Of a stretch of 6,890 bases of DNA, positions 1 to 6,847 are shown piece by piece. Position 1 is the first letter of the stretch; every line of letters begins with the position of its first letter. Position numbers and translations under genes: made by a program. The notes beneath the pieces are model-generated. The model made no database searches and was not told the DNA's origin. It saw only the letters and a program-made list of their open reading frames with translations. Origin of the DNA: Spirochaetaceae bacterium. GTDB lineage: Bacteria; Spirochaetota; Spirochaetia; Spirochaetales_E; Spirochaetaceae_B. The stretch lies in contig QKJO01000018.1 in NCBI GenBank assembly GCA_003249275.1, positions 1 to 6,890 on the forward strand. The letters are read 5' to 3'.

Positions 1-368
1 CAGTCATCGGCTCCGGTTCCCGATGCGGCCAGTCTGTTTTTGAGTCTGACAAGGACTCCTGTAAAGGGAACTGTCAGTTCCTCAAGAGCATTGAGGGCAT
101 TCAGTGCGGCAGTATCCGCCGTATTGGTCGAGTAGAGGCAGTAGGTGTAGGATTCCAGGCTTTCATAGGTATCGTGGGCTTTGTTGAGAAGCGGGATGAT
201 CTCTTCAAGGGCCGTCAGCGGCGCGTCTGACCACAGTTTGTCATTCTTCAGTTTTTCCGACAGGGCATCAAGGGTATCCCCGACGGCGGCCTTGTCGTTC
301 TTATATTCATCCGATGTAAAACCGGCATACATTCCCATATCCCATCCGGGCAGTTCAGTTTTATTCAT
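1..368 (-). CDS. M3-family oligoendopeptidase, N-terminal part (cut by window edge)
   Basis: Only the first 122 codons are in the window; the gene continues past base 1. The start is ATG at 368-366, preceded by a good ribosome binding site (GAGAGGAG) about 9 bases upstream. The opening residues include GWDMGMYAGFTSDEY, which matches the 'W-D-L-x-x-hY-x-G-F-x-S-x-E-a' opening known from M3 oligoendopeptidases (PepF-like). A helical region rich in Leu, Glu and Lys follows, as in the N-terminal helical domain that shapes the substrate channel in this family. The family hydrolyses short peptides in the cytoplasm with a zinc bound by HExxH. That motif lies in the C-terminal half, outside the window, so catalytic competence cannot be judged. 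No signal peptide is seen. It is transcribed divergently from trxA. The family call rests on this short stretch and is an informed but unconfirmed recognition. Confidence 0.72.
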   Translation of the reverse strand, partial: MNKTELPGWDMGMYAGFTSDEYKNDKAAVGDTLDALSEKLKNDKLWSDAPLTALEEIIPLLNKAHDTYESLESYTYCLYSTNTADTAALNALNALEELTVPFTGVLVRLKNRLAASGTGADD

Positions 369-393
369 TGGGTACGGCTCCTCTCATAAGAAT

Positions 394-418
394 GCAGTTC
401 AGACAGGACTGCTCTGAA
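394..418 (-). other. Overlapping, mutually exclusive small hairpins in peptidase leader
   Basis: Two inverted repeats share bases. GCAGT (394-398) can pair with ACTGC (408-412), and TTCAGA (398-403) can pair with TCTGAA (413-418), each with a 9-base loop. They lie about 25-50 bases upstream of the peptidase start. In the transcript only one can form at a time, or the DNA dyads could bind a regulator. The stems are only 5-6 pairs, so chance is a real alternative. Confidence 0.2.
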
Positions 419-512
419 GCTAGAGTTTCCCACAATTGAAGGGGATTTGCAAACTTCAGCGATATGGATTTAAATATTTTTGATAGGAGAGATCTTTTTT
501 TATCATTATCCC

Positions 513-554
513 TTTACCCGGACCGATAAAATTAGTATTTTTTATATATATAAT
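513..554 (+). promoter_or_regulatory. Putative sigma70-type promoter for trxA
   Basis: A perfect -10 hexamer TATAAT sits at 549-554, but the -35 position 17-18 bases upstream is poor. An alternative pair is TTTACC at 513-518 and TATTTT at 536-541 with a 17-base spacer. Both lie in the AT-rich tract just before the ribosome binding site AAGGAGG (565-571), which is 6 bases from the trxA ATG. Either choice gives a very short leader. I cannot decide between the two by eye. Confidence 0.4.
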
Positions 555-577
555 TTAGAATATTAAGGAGGCCTTCC

Positions 578-934
578 ATGGCTCAGCATCTGACTAAACA
601 GGATTTCCTGGATAAAGTTTTTGACTACGAAAATGAAAAAGAGTGGAATTTCAAGGGCGACAAGCCCTGTATCATAGATTTTTACGCCGACTGGTGCGGT
701 CCCTGCAAGATGGTGGCTCCCATTCTGGAAGAACTTTCCACCGAGTTTGAAGGTAAGATGGATGTCTATAAAATCGACACGGAGGCGGAACAGGAGCTGG
801 CGGGAGCCTTCGGAATCCAGAGTATCCCTTCCATTCTGTTTATTCCCAAGGAAGGAAAACCTCAGATGTCTCAGGGAGCCCTTCCCAAGGATACTTTTCT
901 GACAGCCATGAAGGATATCCTCAGCGTCGAGTAA
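578..934 (+). CDS. trxA: Thioredoxin
   Basis: This is a cytoplasmic thiol-disulfide oxidoreductase that reduces protein disulfides and is itself re-reduced by thioredoxin reductase, which is not in this window. The protein has 118 residues, slightly longer than the usual 105-110 because of an extended N-terminus before the first core strand. The active site WCGPCK is at residues 39-44 (Cys40, Cys43), preceded by the typical FYADW strand. The cis-proline is Pro84 in QSIPS, followed by ILFIP and the G-A/L-P ending of the fold. The segment around PSILFIPKEGKPQ and SQGALPKDTF resembles Bacteroidetes/spirochaete-type thioredoxins, from memory of the family. An additional cysteine, Cys31, lies in the strand leading to the active site. 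There is no signal peptide. The start is fixed by AAGGAGG 6 bases before ATG. A GC-rich stem-loop follows the stop. Confidence 0.95.
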   Translation: MAQHLTKQDFLDKVFDYENEKEWNFKGDKPCIIDFYADWCGPCKMVAPILEELSTEFEGKMDVYKIDTEAEQELAGAFGIQSIPSILFIPKEGKPQMSQGALPKDTFLTAMKDILSVE

Positions 935-943
935 GCGGCCCTT

Positions 944-969
944 CCGTCCCGGCCGGACCGGGCGGACGG
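944..969 (+). terminator. GC-rich stem-loop after trxA, without a T-tract
   Basis: Starting 10 bases after the trxA stop, CCGTCC (944-949) can pair with GGACGG (964-969). Alternatively CCCGG (948-952) pairs with CCGGG (958-962) around a 5-base loop, extended by CCGT/ACGG across a 3-base bulge. The position fits a transcript end or an RNA-stabilising hairpin, but no run of T follows (the next bases are gatattgc). It is therefore not a classical intrinsic terminator. Confidence 0.3.
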
Positions 970-1010
970 GATATTGCACCGATTCATTATCGTTTTGTCT
1001 GTTCTGTTCT

Positions 1011-1044
1011 CCGGCTTGAGCAAGCGGGGACTTTGAAATAATAT
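1011..1044 (+). promoter_or_regulatory. Putative promoter with dyad over the -35, upstream of the hydrolase
   Basis: TTGAGC (1016-1021) and TAATAT (1039-1044) form a -35/-10 pair with an exact 17-base spacer, each matching the sigma70 consensus at 4 of 6 positions. A perfect 5-base inverted repeat, GCTTG-AG-CAAGC (1014-1025), is centred on the -35, with CC/GG outer pairs after one mismatch. It could be an operator, though it is short. Transcription would start near 1050-1052, almost at the hydrolase ATG. Confidence 0.4.
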
Positions 1045-1052
1045 GAACTTCT

Positions 1053-2168
1053 ATGACTGATCTCAGGAAAATCCTTCTTTCTGTCTCTGCCTCCCTGATA
1101 CTTTGTTCAGGGGCCGCCGTGCTGACGGCCGAGGGGCAGACGGAAGTACTCTATGAAGGTGACCTCTTCAATCCCGAAACCATTCCCCTGGTCCGGGAAC
1201 AGATGAAGCCCCTTCCATTGATTTCGGGGGAGTATAAACAGGAAACTCTAGATTACTTCCGTCACTACGGAGCCGACGGTATTCCCGGAACAATCCGTTT
1301 CGGGACTGTTCAGACGGGTGAATTGAAAATCGCCGCCTATATATTCGAACCTCCCGCCGGCTCTCCATCCAAAGGGACAGTCTATCTTCTCCATGGATAT
1401 CTCGACCATACCCTGTCCAATACCGAAATGATCAAAAGTCTTGTGAAAGAGTACTATACCGTGGCAGCCATTGACCTGCCGGGTCACGGTTTTTCCGAAG
1501 GTCCCTCCGTGGAAATCGGCGATTTCAGCGAATACGCTTCCGCCTTCAGAGGATTTTTCTCTTATACCGAAGAGACAATGCCCCGGCCTTTTTATGGTCT
1601 GGGACACAGTACGGGTTGTTCTGTGATTATGGAGTATCTCAATACTTATTCAAATGATTTTGAACAGATCGTACTGGTTTCTCCCCTTGTGAAGACCCTG
1701 GGCTGGCAGCTGACTCCCCTGGGACTGGCTCTGACCCGGAATTTCCAGGACCGGGTGGGCAGACGATTCGGAGGTTCCTGCTCAAACAGTGAATACGAAT
1801 ATTTTGTGGAATACCACGACCCCCTGCAGAGCAGAACCGTTCCCTACACCTGGATCTATGCCAGCATGAACTGGGACGACAGAATGGAACTGATGACGCC
1901 CCGGGAGGATCTGGTTTTTCACATACTCCAGGGCAGGAAAGATTCGGTTGTCGATTTCCGGTACAATATTCCCTTTCTTCTGGAAAAATACCCCCGTTCT
2001 GATGTTAAATATTATACAGACGGTGAACACAGTCTTTTCAATGAGGTTCCCTCAATCAGAGATCAGGTCTTTGAGGATGTTCTGAATTTACTCCAGCCTC
2101 CGGCCGGTCCGGCCCGGTCCGATCTGTCGACCGTCTCGGTTCCCGGGGTTGATTCCCCTATTTTTTAA
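1053..2168 (+). CDS. Exported alpha/beta hydrolase (monoacylglycerol lipase / S33-like)
   Basis: The protein has 371 residues. Residues 1-26 look like a Sec signal peptide: Arg5 and Lys6, a hydrophobic core LLSVSASLIL, then an Ala-rich cleavage region (after Ala22 or Ala26). This places the enzyme in the periplasm or outside the cell. The core is an alpha/beta hydrolase: HGYLDH at 114-119 (oxyanion region), DLPGHGFSEG at 141-150, nucleophile elbow GHSTG at 184-188 (Ser186), acid Asp297 in GRKDSVVD, and catalytic His326 in GEHS. The triad is complete. The pattern fits the Hydrolase_4 / serine aminopeptidase S33 group, which includes lysophospholipases and monoacylglycerol lipases; the substrate cannot be read from sequence. 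The start is the first ATG after an in-frame TGA at 1044-1046, and no Shine-Dalgarno sequence is visible. It ends 18 bases before fumC. Cys18 is preceded by LIL, which fits a lipobox poorly. Confidence 0.85.
   Translation: MTDLRKILLSVSASLILCSGAAVLTAEGQTEVLYEGDLFNPETIPLVREQMKPLPLISGEYKQETLDYFRHYGADGIPGTIRFGTVQTGELKIAAYIFEPPAGSPSKGTVYLLHGYLDHTLSNTEMIKSLVKEYYTVAAIDLPGHGFSEGPSVEIGDFSEYASAFRGFFSYTEETMPRPFYGLGHSTGCSVIMEYLNTYSNDFEQIVLVSPLVKTLGWQLTPLGLALTRNFQDRVGRRFGGSCSNSEYEYFVEYHDPLQSRTVPYTWIYASMNWDDRMELMTPREDLVFHILQGRKDSVVDFRYNIPFLLEKYPRSDVKYYTDGEHSLFNEVPSIRDQVFEDVLNLLQPPAGPARSDLSTVSVPGVDSPIF
2145..2166 (+). terminator. Weak terminator-like hairpin at the hydrolase 3' end
   Basis: GGGG (2145-2148) and CCCC (2155-2158) flank a 6-base loop, followed by TA and a run of six T (2161-2166) that runs into the hydrolase TAA stop. 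The shape is that of an intrinsic terminator lying inside the last codons. The stem has only 4 G-C pairs, so any termination would be partial and could lower transcription into fumC. Chance is possible. Confidence 0.3.
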
Positions 2169-2186
2169 TACAATCGGAGGCTCTTA

Positions 2187-3578
2187 ATGAGTACGAAAAA
2201 AAGAATTGAATCAGATTCCATGGGCGAAGTATCTCTTCCAGTCGATGCACTCTGGGGGGCGCAGACCCAGAGGGCTGTGGAGAATTTTGCCGTTTCTCCG
2301 CTGAGGATACATCCCTATATGCTGAAGGCTCTCTGTCTTATCAAAAAGCACAGCGCCCTGGCCAATGCCTCCCTGGGACTCCTGGACAAGGGCCTGTCGG
2401 CCGCCATCGCCCTGAGTGCGGACAGCATCATCAAAGAGGGCAGCAGTGAACAGTTCCCCGTCGACGTCTTCCAGACAGGTTCGGGAACGTCATGGAACAT
2501 GAATATCAACGAAGTCATATCCAATCTCTCCAACGTAAGCCTGGGAGGGGAGGTGGGAAGCAGAAAGCCTGTTCATCCCAATGACCATGTGAACAAGGGG
2601 CAGTCATCCAACGATGTCATACCGACCGCCGTCACACTGGCCGACCGGCTGCTGCTGGAAGAGGCTATTGCGGGGATGAAGGCCCTAGAGGAGTCATTTT
2701 CAAAGAAAGCCAAAGAGTTCGCCCCGGTGATCAAACTGGGAAGAACCCATCTTCAGGATGCCGTTCCCATGACTCTGGGACAGGAATTTTCAGCCTTTGC
2801 CGCCCAGATCGGACAGGGAAGAAGGAATCTGGAGGCCCAGAGAAAACCCCTTTGCGAACTGCCTCTGGGAGGAACCGCCATCGGTACGGGACTCAATGCC
2901 CATCCGGAATTCGGAAAAACAACAATCAGGGGCATCGCGGAGGAGACGGGAATTCCCTTCACAAGCATGGAGAATAAGTTTCAGGGCATCTCTTTCAGAA
3001 GTTCCCAGGTCGATCTTATGGGAGTTCTCAATTCCATTGCCTGCGATCTGATGAAGATTGCCAATGACCTGAGGCTGCTCACCAGCGGACCAAGGTCGGG
3101 TCTGGGCGAAATCATTCTTCCCTCCCTGCAGCCCGGAAGTTCCATCATGCCCGGAAAAGTCAATCCTGTGATCCCCGAAATGGTTATTCAGGTTGCCGCT
3201 TTTATCCAGGGGAAGGCTCTTTCGGTCAGTATTGCCAATCAGCACGGCCCCCTTCAGCTGAATATGATGATGCCCCTTATCTCCCATGAAACCCTGACGG
3301 CTCTGGAACTTCTGGGGTCTACGGCCCGTGTATTTGCACTTAACTGTGTAGATGGAATAGAGGCGGAGGAAGAAAACTGCCGGATGGCTATCGAGGGCTC
3401 TCTGGCCATGGTTACTCCGGTCGCCCTGAGCATCGGTTATGACAAGGCCGCCCAGCTTGCCTACAAGGCCTACAAGGAGAAACGGCCCGTCAGGGAGGTT
3501 CTGTATGAATCAGGACTTCTGGACAAGGATGAGATCGACAGACTCCTGGACCCCGCATCCATGACCGGAGAAGGCTGA
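2187..3578 (+). CDS. fumC: Class II fumarate hydratase
   Basis: Fumarase reversibly hydrates fumarate to L-malate in the cytoplasm (TCA cycle or its reductive branch). The class II enzyme is an iron-free homotetramer. At 463 residues it is the usual family length. Visible motifs: ALWGAQTQR at 21-29; GSGT at 98-101; HPNDHVN at 130-136, then QSSND at 139-143; GRTHLQDA at 185-192 (Thr187, His188); and the family signature GSSIMPGKVN at 317-326. The C-terminal GYDKAA (418-423) favours fumarase over aspartase, although KVNPVIPE after the signature also occurs in aspartases, so aspartate ammonia-lyase is the main alternative. Trp103 replaces the small Ser/Thr usual in the GSGTxxNMN loop. The start is set by CGGAGG (2175-2180), 6 bases before ATG. 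It lies 18 bases after the hydrolase and ends 6 bases from the convergent methyltransferase stop. Confidence 0.92.
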   Translation: MSTKKRIESDSMGEVSLPVDALWGAQTQRAVENFAVSPLRIHPYMLKALCLIKKHSALANASLGLLDKGLSAAIALSADSIIKEGSSEQFPVDVFQTGSGTSWNMNINEVISNLSNVSLGGEVGSRKPVHPNDHVNKGQSSNDVIPTAVTLADRLLLEEAIAGMKALEESFSKKAKEFAPVIKLGRTHLQDAVPMTLGQEFSAFAAQIGQGRRNLEAQRKPLCELPLGGTAIGTGLNAHPEFGKTTIRGIAEETGIPFTSMENKFQGISFRSSQVDLMGVLNSIACDLMKIANDLRLLTSGPRSGLGEIILPSLQPGSSIMPGKVNPVIPEMVIQVAAFIQGKALSVSIANQHGPLQLNMMMPLISHETLTALELLGSTARVFALNCVDGIEAEEENCRMAIEGSLAMVTPVALSIGYDKAAQLAYKAYKEKRPVREVLYESGLLDKDEIDRLLDPASMTGEG

Positions 3579-3584
3579 CAGATC

Positions 3585-4703
3585 TTATTTCCGGCAGAGG
3601 AGAAGTGTGAAATCCCTGTTCTGCCGGAGGATGCGGACGCTTTCAAACATCTCATCCAGAACATTCCCGTAACCCAGGGTCCTGTTGACCACGGCCAGAA
3701 AATGTCCCCCCTTCTTCAGGACCCTGGAACTCTCCCTGATAAAGGAGAATCCCGTTTCCACCGAAACCCTGTGGCCCCTGTGAAAGGGCGGATTGCATAC
3801 CGCCAGGTCTGCTGATTCAGGGGAAAATCCCTTCAGAATACTGTTCTGCATGATCTCGCAGCGGTCCTGCAGACCCAGAAGCCGGGCATTTTCAACCGCT
3901 GACATGACGGCCATGGCATTCTCGTCTGTGGATTTCAGAACGGAACCCGGCCAGTGTTTGAGAGCTTCCATTCCCAGAATACCGGTTCCACAGCCCGGAT
4001 CAACGATGAGAGACGGCTCGGGGAGTTCGGGAAAATTCTCAAGGAGAAACCGGCTGCCCCTGTCCAGCCGTCCCAGTGAGAAGGTTCCCGGCAGGCTGAG
4101 GTACTCACTTCCGTTGAACAGAAAGGATTTTGATCTGCTGAAGGGAAAAGTCCCGTCCGTATCAGTGGGACGGGGAGTCAGAATACCTCTGTAGGAACGG
4201 GCCTTTTTTATGATTCTGGAGTAACTGCCCTGATCTGCTGCCTTTTCAAAACAGGAGAAGAAGGCCGCCGGCAGATGACGGCTCATTCCCCCGGCTATGA
4301 TGGGGACCGGTTCATGTATGCACCGGGAGAGGGACTCCAGCTGGAATTGAAAATAGTCCAGCGATTTGGGAATGCGCATTACTATGAGATCCGCTTCCCC
4401 GGTTGTTTTTCCGGGTGTAGCACCGAGGGAGGGCAGGGCTTTACCATTCGCCTTAAGGTTGAGGAGGATCTCTTCAGTTTCACACAGAGAATCGCTGATC
4501 AAAGCTCCCGTCCTTTCCGCCAGGGGAACGGACAGCGCACCGCAGCTGTCATTGACTGCCATTATTTTTTCTGAACCGGGAAACTCATCGTGAACAAGCT
4601 GCAGAATCAGTTCATCCGAGGCATCCCAGGGCCGGAGAGATCTGTCTCCGGTCTCCATGAGAAGTGTGAAAGTACCGAAGCAGGTTGAATAGGGAAATTC
4701 CAT
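3585..4703 (-). CDS. rlmG: RlmG/RsmC-family rRNA (guanine-N2)-methyltransferase
   Basis: This is a predicted S-adenosylmethionine-dependent methyltransferase of the family that modifies the N2 of guanine in rRNA: RlmG acts on 23S G1835 and RsmC on 16S G1207 (E. coli numbering). The 372 residues match RlmG (about 378) better than RsmC (about 343). As in that family there are two related Rossmann domains. The N-terminal one is degenerate (LRPWDASDE at 23-31, NDSCGALS at 51-58, IPKSLD near 111-116). The C-terminal one is catalytic, with SAM motif VDPGCGTGILG at 234-244 and catalytic motif NPPFH at 304-308. These line up well from memory with E. coli RlmG, including the 'DRCE' and 'FHRGH' surroundings. 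The precise target base is inferred. The start ATG is preceded only by a weak site (GTGGA). It follows the chemotaxis receptor by 35 bases without a terminator, so co-transcription is likely. Confidence 0.8.
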   Translation of the reverse strand: MEFPYSTCFGTFTLLMETGDRSLRPWDASDELILQLVHDEFPGSEKIMAVNDSCGALSVPLAERTGALISDSLCETEEILLNLKANGKALPSLGATPGKTTGEADLIVMRIPKSLDYFQFQLESLSRCIHEPVPIIAGGMSRHLPAAFFSCFEKAADQGSYSRIIKKARSYRGILTPRPTDTDGTFPFSRSKSFLFNGSEYLSLPGTFSLGRLDRGSRFLLENFPELPEPSLIVDPGCGTGILGMEALKHWPGSVLKSTDENAMAVMSAVENARLLGLQDRCEIMQNSILKGFSPESADLAVCNPPFHRGHRVSVETGFSFIRESSRVLKKGGHFLAVVNRTLGYGNVLDEMFESVRILRQNRDFTLLLCRK

Positions 4704-4738
4704 CTGTCCACTATACCCTGCTCCGGCCGTTTTAGGAA

Positions 4739-6847
4739 TCAGAACTCTTCAAAGTCGCTGTCGGCTTCCCTTTTATCCTGTTTGTCCGAATCGGACAGAT
4801 AACCGGGCAGCAGATCGTCTTTTTCTTCAAGAAAAACCGCAGGACCGGTCTTCTTCTTCGGGAGCTGAACGGGATTGGATGCTCTTCCCACAGGGAGGGC
4901 TTTTATGGTCTTCGGCTTGTCCAGGGCGAGGGCCGTGGGGCCGCGGGAATCGGTCAGTTTGAAGTAGCTGATCTCTTCCCGGAGGGCTCTTGCCTGGGCT
5001 GCCAGCTCCTGGGATGTAGCGGCTATCTCCTCCGAGGAGGATGCATTCTGCTGGGTTACCGTATCCAGCTGGAGAAGGGCGGCGTTGACCTGTCCCATTC
5101 CGTTGCTCTGTTCCATGCTGGCTGAGGAAATCTCTTCCACAAGGTCTGTTGTTTTCCTGACTTCATCTACAAGAGACCGGATCATCTCTCCCGCCTTTGT
5201 CGCGATGGAGAGGGAGTCCTGTGAGAGTTCTGTGATGGAAATGGCTGAGGACTGGCTGATCTCGGCCAGTTTTCTGACTTCCGCGGCAACGACGGCAAAT
5301 CCCTTGCCTGCTTCACCGGCCCGGGCCGCTTCGATCGCCGCATTCAGAGCCAGCATATTGGTCTGTCTGGCGATATCGCTGACGATGCCGATCTTGCTGG
5401 AGATCTCCTTCATAGCCTCTACCGTATGATGTACCGCTTCTCCGCTCTCCTGAGCCTTGGCGGATACATCTTCGGCAATAAGCCTTGTCTTCTGGGCATT
5501 ATCACTGTTCTGATCGATGCTGGAGGACATCTGCTCCATGGATGCGGAAACTTCCTCAGCTGAGGAAGCCTGCTCGGTGGCTCCGGTGGAAAGCTGCTGG
5601 GCGCTCTCGGAGAGCTGGGAACTGCCCGATGCCACATTGGCTGAGGATTCCTGTACAGCGCTCATCACGTTTCTGAGTTTGTCGGCCATTTCGTTGAAGA
5701 CTCTGACCAGATCGCCCAGTTCGTCGGCTCTCTTTGTAAAGACCTTTGCGGTCAGATCGCCGGATTTGAGTTTTTCCGCCAGGTCGATGTTCTCTCTGAT
5801 GGATTTGAGGATGCCGTTGGAGATGACTGTTGAAAAGGCAAAAGAGAGGATCACCGAGATCGCTGCGATGATGACATAGAAAAGGATACTGAAGGTGATC
5901 GCCTTGTTCAGATCGGCCGTCTCGTTCTCTGCCCGGATGGACTGATAGTTGCCCAGTTCATCGATGTTGGATCTCATAATATCAAAGGCTGCCTTGCTGT
6001 TCTCTCTGGCGCTGCGCCTGTTCTGTTTTTCTGTAAAATTACGGCCGGCAATTGTCAGGGAGGTCCGGCTTTCATTTTTCCAGGTATTAAAATACTGGTT
6101 GAAATGGTTCATCAGATCGGTACCGCCGAGTCCGGCAATAGCTGCAGCTCCGGTGACTCTCTCAAAGGTCTGATCGATGTTTTCAACATTGGCGGCATCC
6201 AGAGCCTTGAAGTTTTCCAGTTCCAGAGCGTTCATGCCCTGCAGCTGGGAGAGGTAGGCCTGGTAGGCATCCCTGTCGCCGTTGAGGACCATGGACAGGG
6301 CCTGTTCCAGAGACCGTCTCCGTTGGGCCGTCAGATTGCCGTTCAGCTGGTTGTCGATCCTTTCGCCCAGGACATTGATGTCCTCTCTCATGATGTCAAA
6401 GGCTTCTTCCGACCGCCTGACGGCGTCGAACATCTTTCCCTCATCCTCCACAATCTTCAGGGAGGAATTCAGTACGCTTCTGCTGCTGTTTTTCCATGTT
6501 TCATAGTTTTTCTTGAATTCATTCAGTGCGGGGGTCATGTCGGAAGTGAAGTTCCGGGACGGTGTAATGATGCGGTCCCAGACCTGATCGAGGTTTTCGA
6601 TGTTGGCGGCATCAAAATCCTTCGTTTCTGCCAGGGAGATGCTGCCCATGGCCTGATACTCAGTTTCAAGGGCCTGATAACCATCCCTGTCCGCATTCAG
6701 AATTGTCGCATAATCGGCCTGAATCGTATTCAGATGAACAATGTTGGATTTCATGCTGTTGAAGGAAAAAAGTCCTACAAAGAGAATCAACAGGATTCCG
6801 AAGATGGGAATGGCTGTGATCAGAGTAAATTTCATTCTCAATTTCAT
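4739..6847 (-). CDS. Methyl-accepting chemotaxis protein with duplicated sensor domain
   Basis: This is a transmembrane chemoreceptor that should signal through CheW/CheA to the flagellar motor. The 702 residues are arranged as: TM1 about 9-29; periplasmic region about 30-316; TM2 about 317-343; HAMP about 344-397 with GDL and RADELGDL, but lacking the usual Pro near its start; then a coiled-coil signalling domain to about 629. The tip, residues 492-529, includes [20 protein letters not shown] and [16 protein letters not shown]. Possible methylation sites are Glu431/Glu432 and Glu606/Glu607. The sensor consists of two homologous units 138 residues apart. The tail (about 630-697) is Pro/Lys/Asp/Glu-rich and flexible, ending in DFEEF, a fit to the CheR-tethering pentapeptide pattern. 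The ligand is unknown. The start follows GGAGGGA (6851-6857), 3 bases from ATG, in a good SD position. Confidence 0.95.
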   Translation of the reverse strand: MKLRMKFTLITAIPIFGILLILFVGLFSFNSMKSNIVHLNTIQADYATILNADRDGYQALETEYQAMGSISLAETKDFDAANIENLDQVWDRIITPSRNFTSDMTPALNEFKKNYETWKNSSRSVLNSSLKIVEDEGKMFDAVRRSEEAFDIMREDINVLGERIDNQLNGNLTAQRRRSLEQALSMVLNGDRDAYQAYLSQLQGMNALELENFKALDAANVENIDQTFERVTGAAAIAGLGGTDLMNHFNQYFNTWKNESRTSLTIAGRNFTEKQNRRSARENSKAAFDIMRSNIDELGNYQSIRAENETADLNKAITFSILFYVIIAAISVILSFAFSTVISNGILKSIRENIDLAEKLKSGDLTAKVFTKRADELGDLVRVFNEMADKLRNVMSAVQESSANVASGSSQLSESAQQLSTGATEQASSAEEVSASMEQMSSSIDQNSDNAQKTRLIAEDVSAKAQESGEAVHHTVEAMKEISSKIGIVSDIARQTNMLALNAAIEAARAGEAGKGFAVVAAEVRKLAEISQSSAISITELSQDSLSIATKAGEMIRSLVDEVRKTTDLVEEISSASMEQSNGMGQVNAALLQLDTVTQQNASSSEEIAATSQELAAQARALREEISYFKLTDSRGPTALALDKPKTIKALPVGRASNPVQLPKKKTGPAVFLEEKDDLLPGYLSDSDKQDKREADSDFEEF
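4742..4756 (-). other. C-terminal DFEEF pentapeptide of the chemoreceptor
   Basis: The last five residues before the stop (698-702) are Asp-Phe-Glu-Glu-Phe. They fit the published x-[HFYW]-x-x-[HFYW] pattern for receptor tails that bind CheR or CheB, with Phe where E. coli Tar and Tsr (NWETF) have Trp. The motif sits at the end of a long, charged linker, as a tether should. Confidence 0.55.
5951..6286 (-). repeat. Sensor repeat unit 2 of the chemoreceptor (residues 188-299)
   Basis: Second copy, with [10 protein letters not shown] (188-197), [10 protein letters not shown] (217-226), TWKNESR (255-261) and FDIMR (288-292). Aligned without gaps to unit 1, a hand count gives about 42 identities in 112 positions. 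The offset in DNA is 414 bases. Confidence 0.85.
6365..6700 (-). repeat. Sensor repeat unit 1 of the chemoreceptor (residues 50-161)
   Basis: First copy of a helical unit with landmarks [10 protein letters not shown] (50-59), [10 protein letters not shown] (79-88), TWKNSSR (117-123) and FDIMR (150-154). Each landmark recurs exactly 138 residues later. Confidence 0.85.

Larger units (their letters stand above)
369..577. promoter_or_regulatory. Divergent AT-rich spacer between peptidase and trxA
   Basis: These 209 bases separate two divergently transcribed genes and should hold both promoters. The half next to trxA is very AT-rich. The peptidase side carries a small pair of overlapping inverted repeats. 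I found no convincing -35/-10 pair on the minus strand for the peptidase. A 21-codon open frame starting at 464 lacks a ribosome binding site and is not called. Confidence 0.5.

Noticed and set aside
464..529. 21-codon small open frame upstream of trxA (possible leader peptide)
   Set aside because: There is no ribosome binding site, the stretch is AT-rich, and the codons show no attenuator-like run. The presumed trxA promoter lies downstream of or overlaps its end.
563..979. 138-codon minus-strand open frame covering trxA
   Set aside because: Thioredoxin on the plus strand is certain (WCGPC, strong Shine-Dalgarno); the reverse frame is a shadow.
1053..1130. Hydrolase as a lipoprotein with Cys18 as the lipidated residue
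   Set aside because: The residues before Cys18 are Leu-Ile-Leu. A leucine at -1 is not accepted in usual lipoboxes, even the relaxed spirochaete versions, so an ordinary signal peptidase I site is more likely.
2790..3287. 165-codon minus-strand open frame inside fumC
   Set aside because: It is antisense to fully conserved fumarase sequence and has no ribosome binding site or recognisable motif.
3793..4574. Plus-strand open frames of 133 and 99 codons inside the methyltransferase gene
   Set aside because: They are opposite well-conserved methyltransferase motifs and have composition typical of antisense reading.
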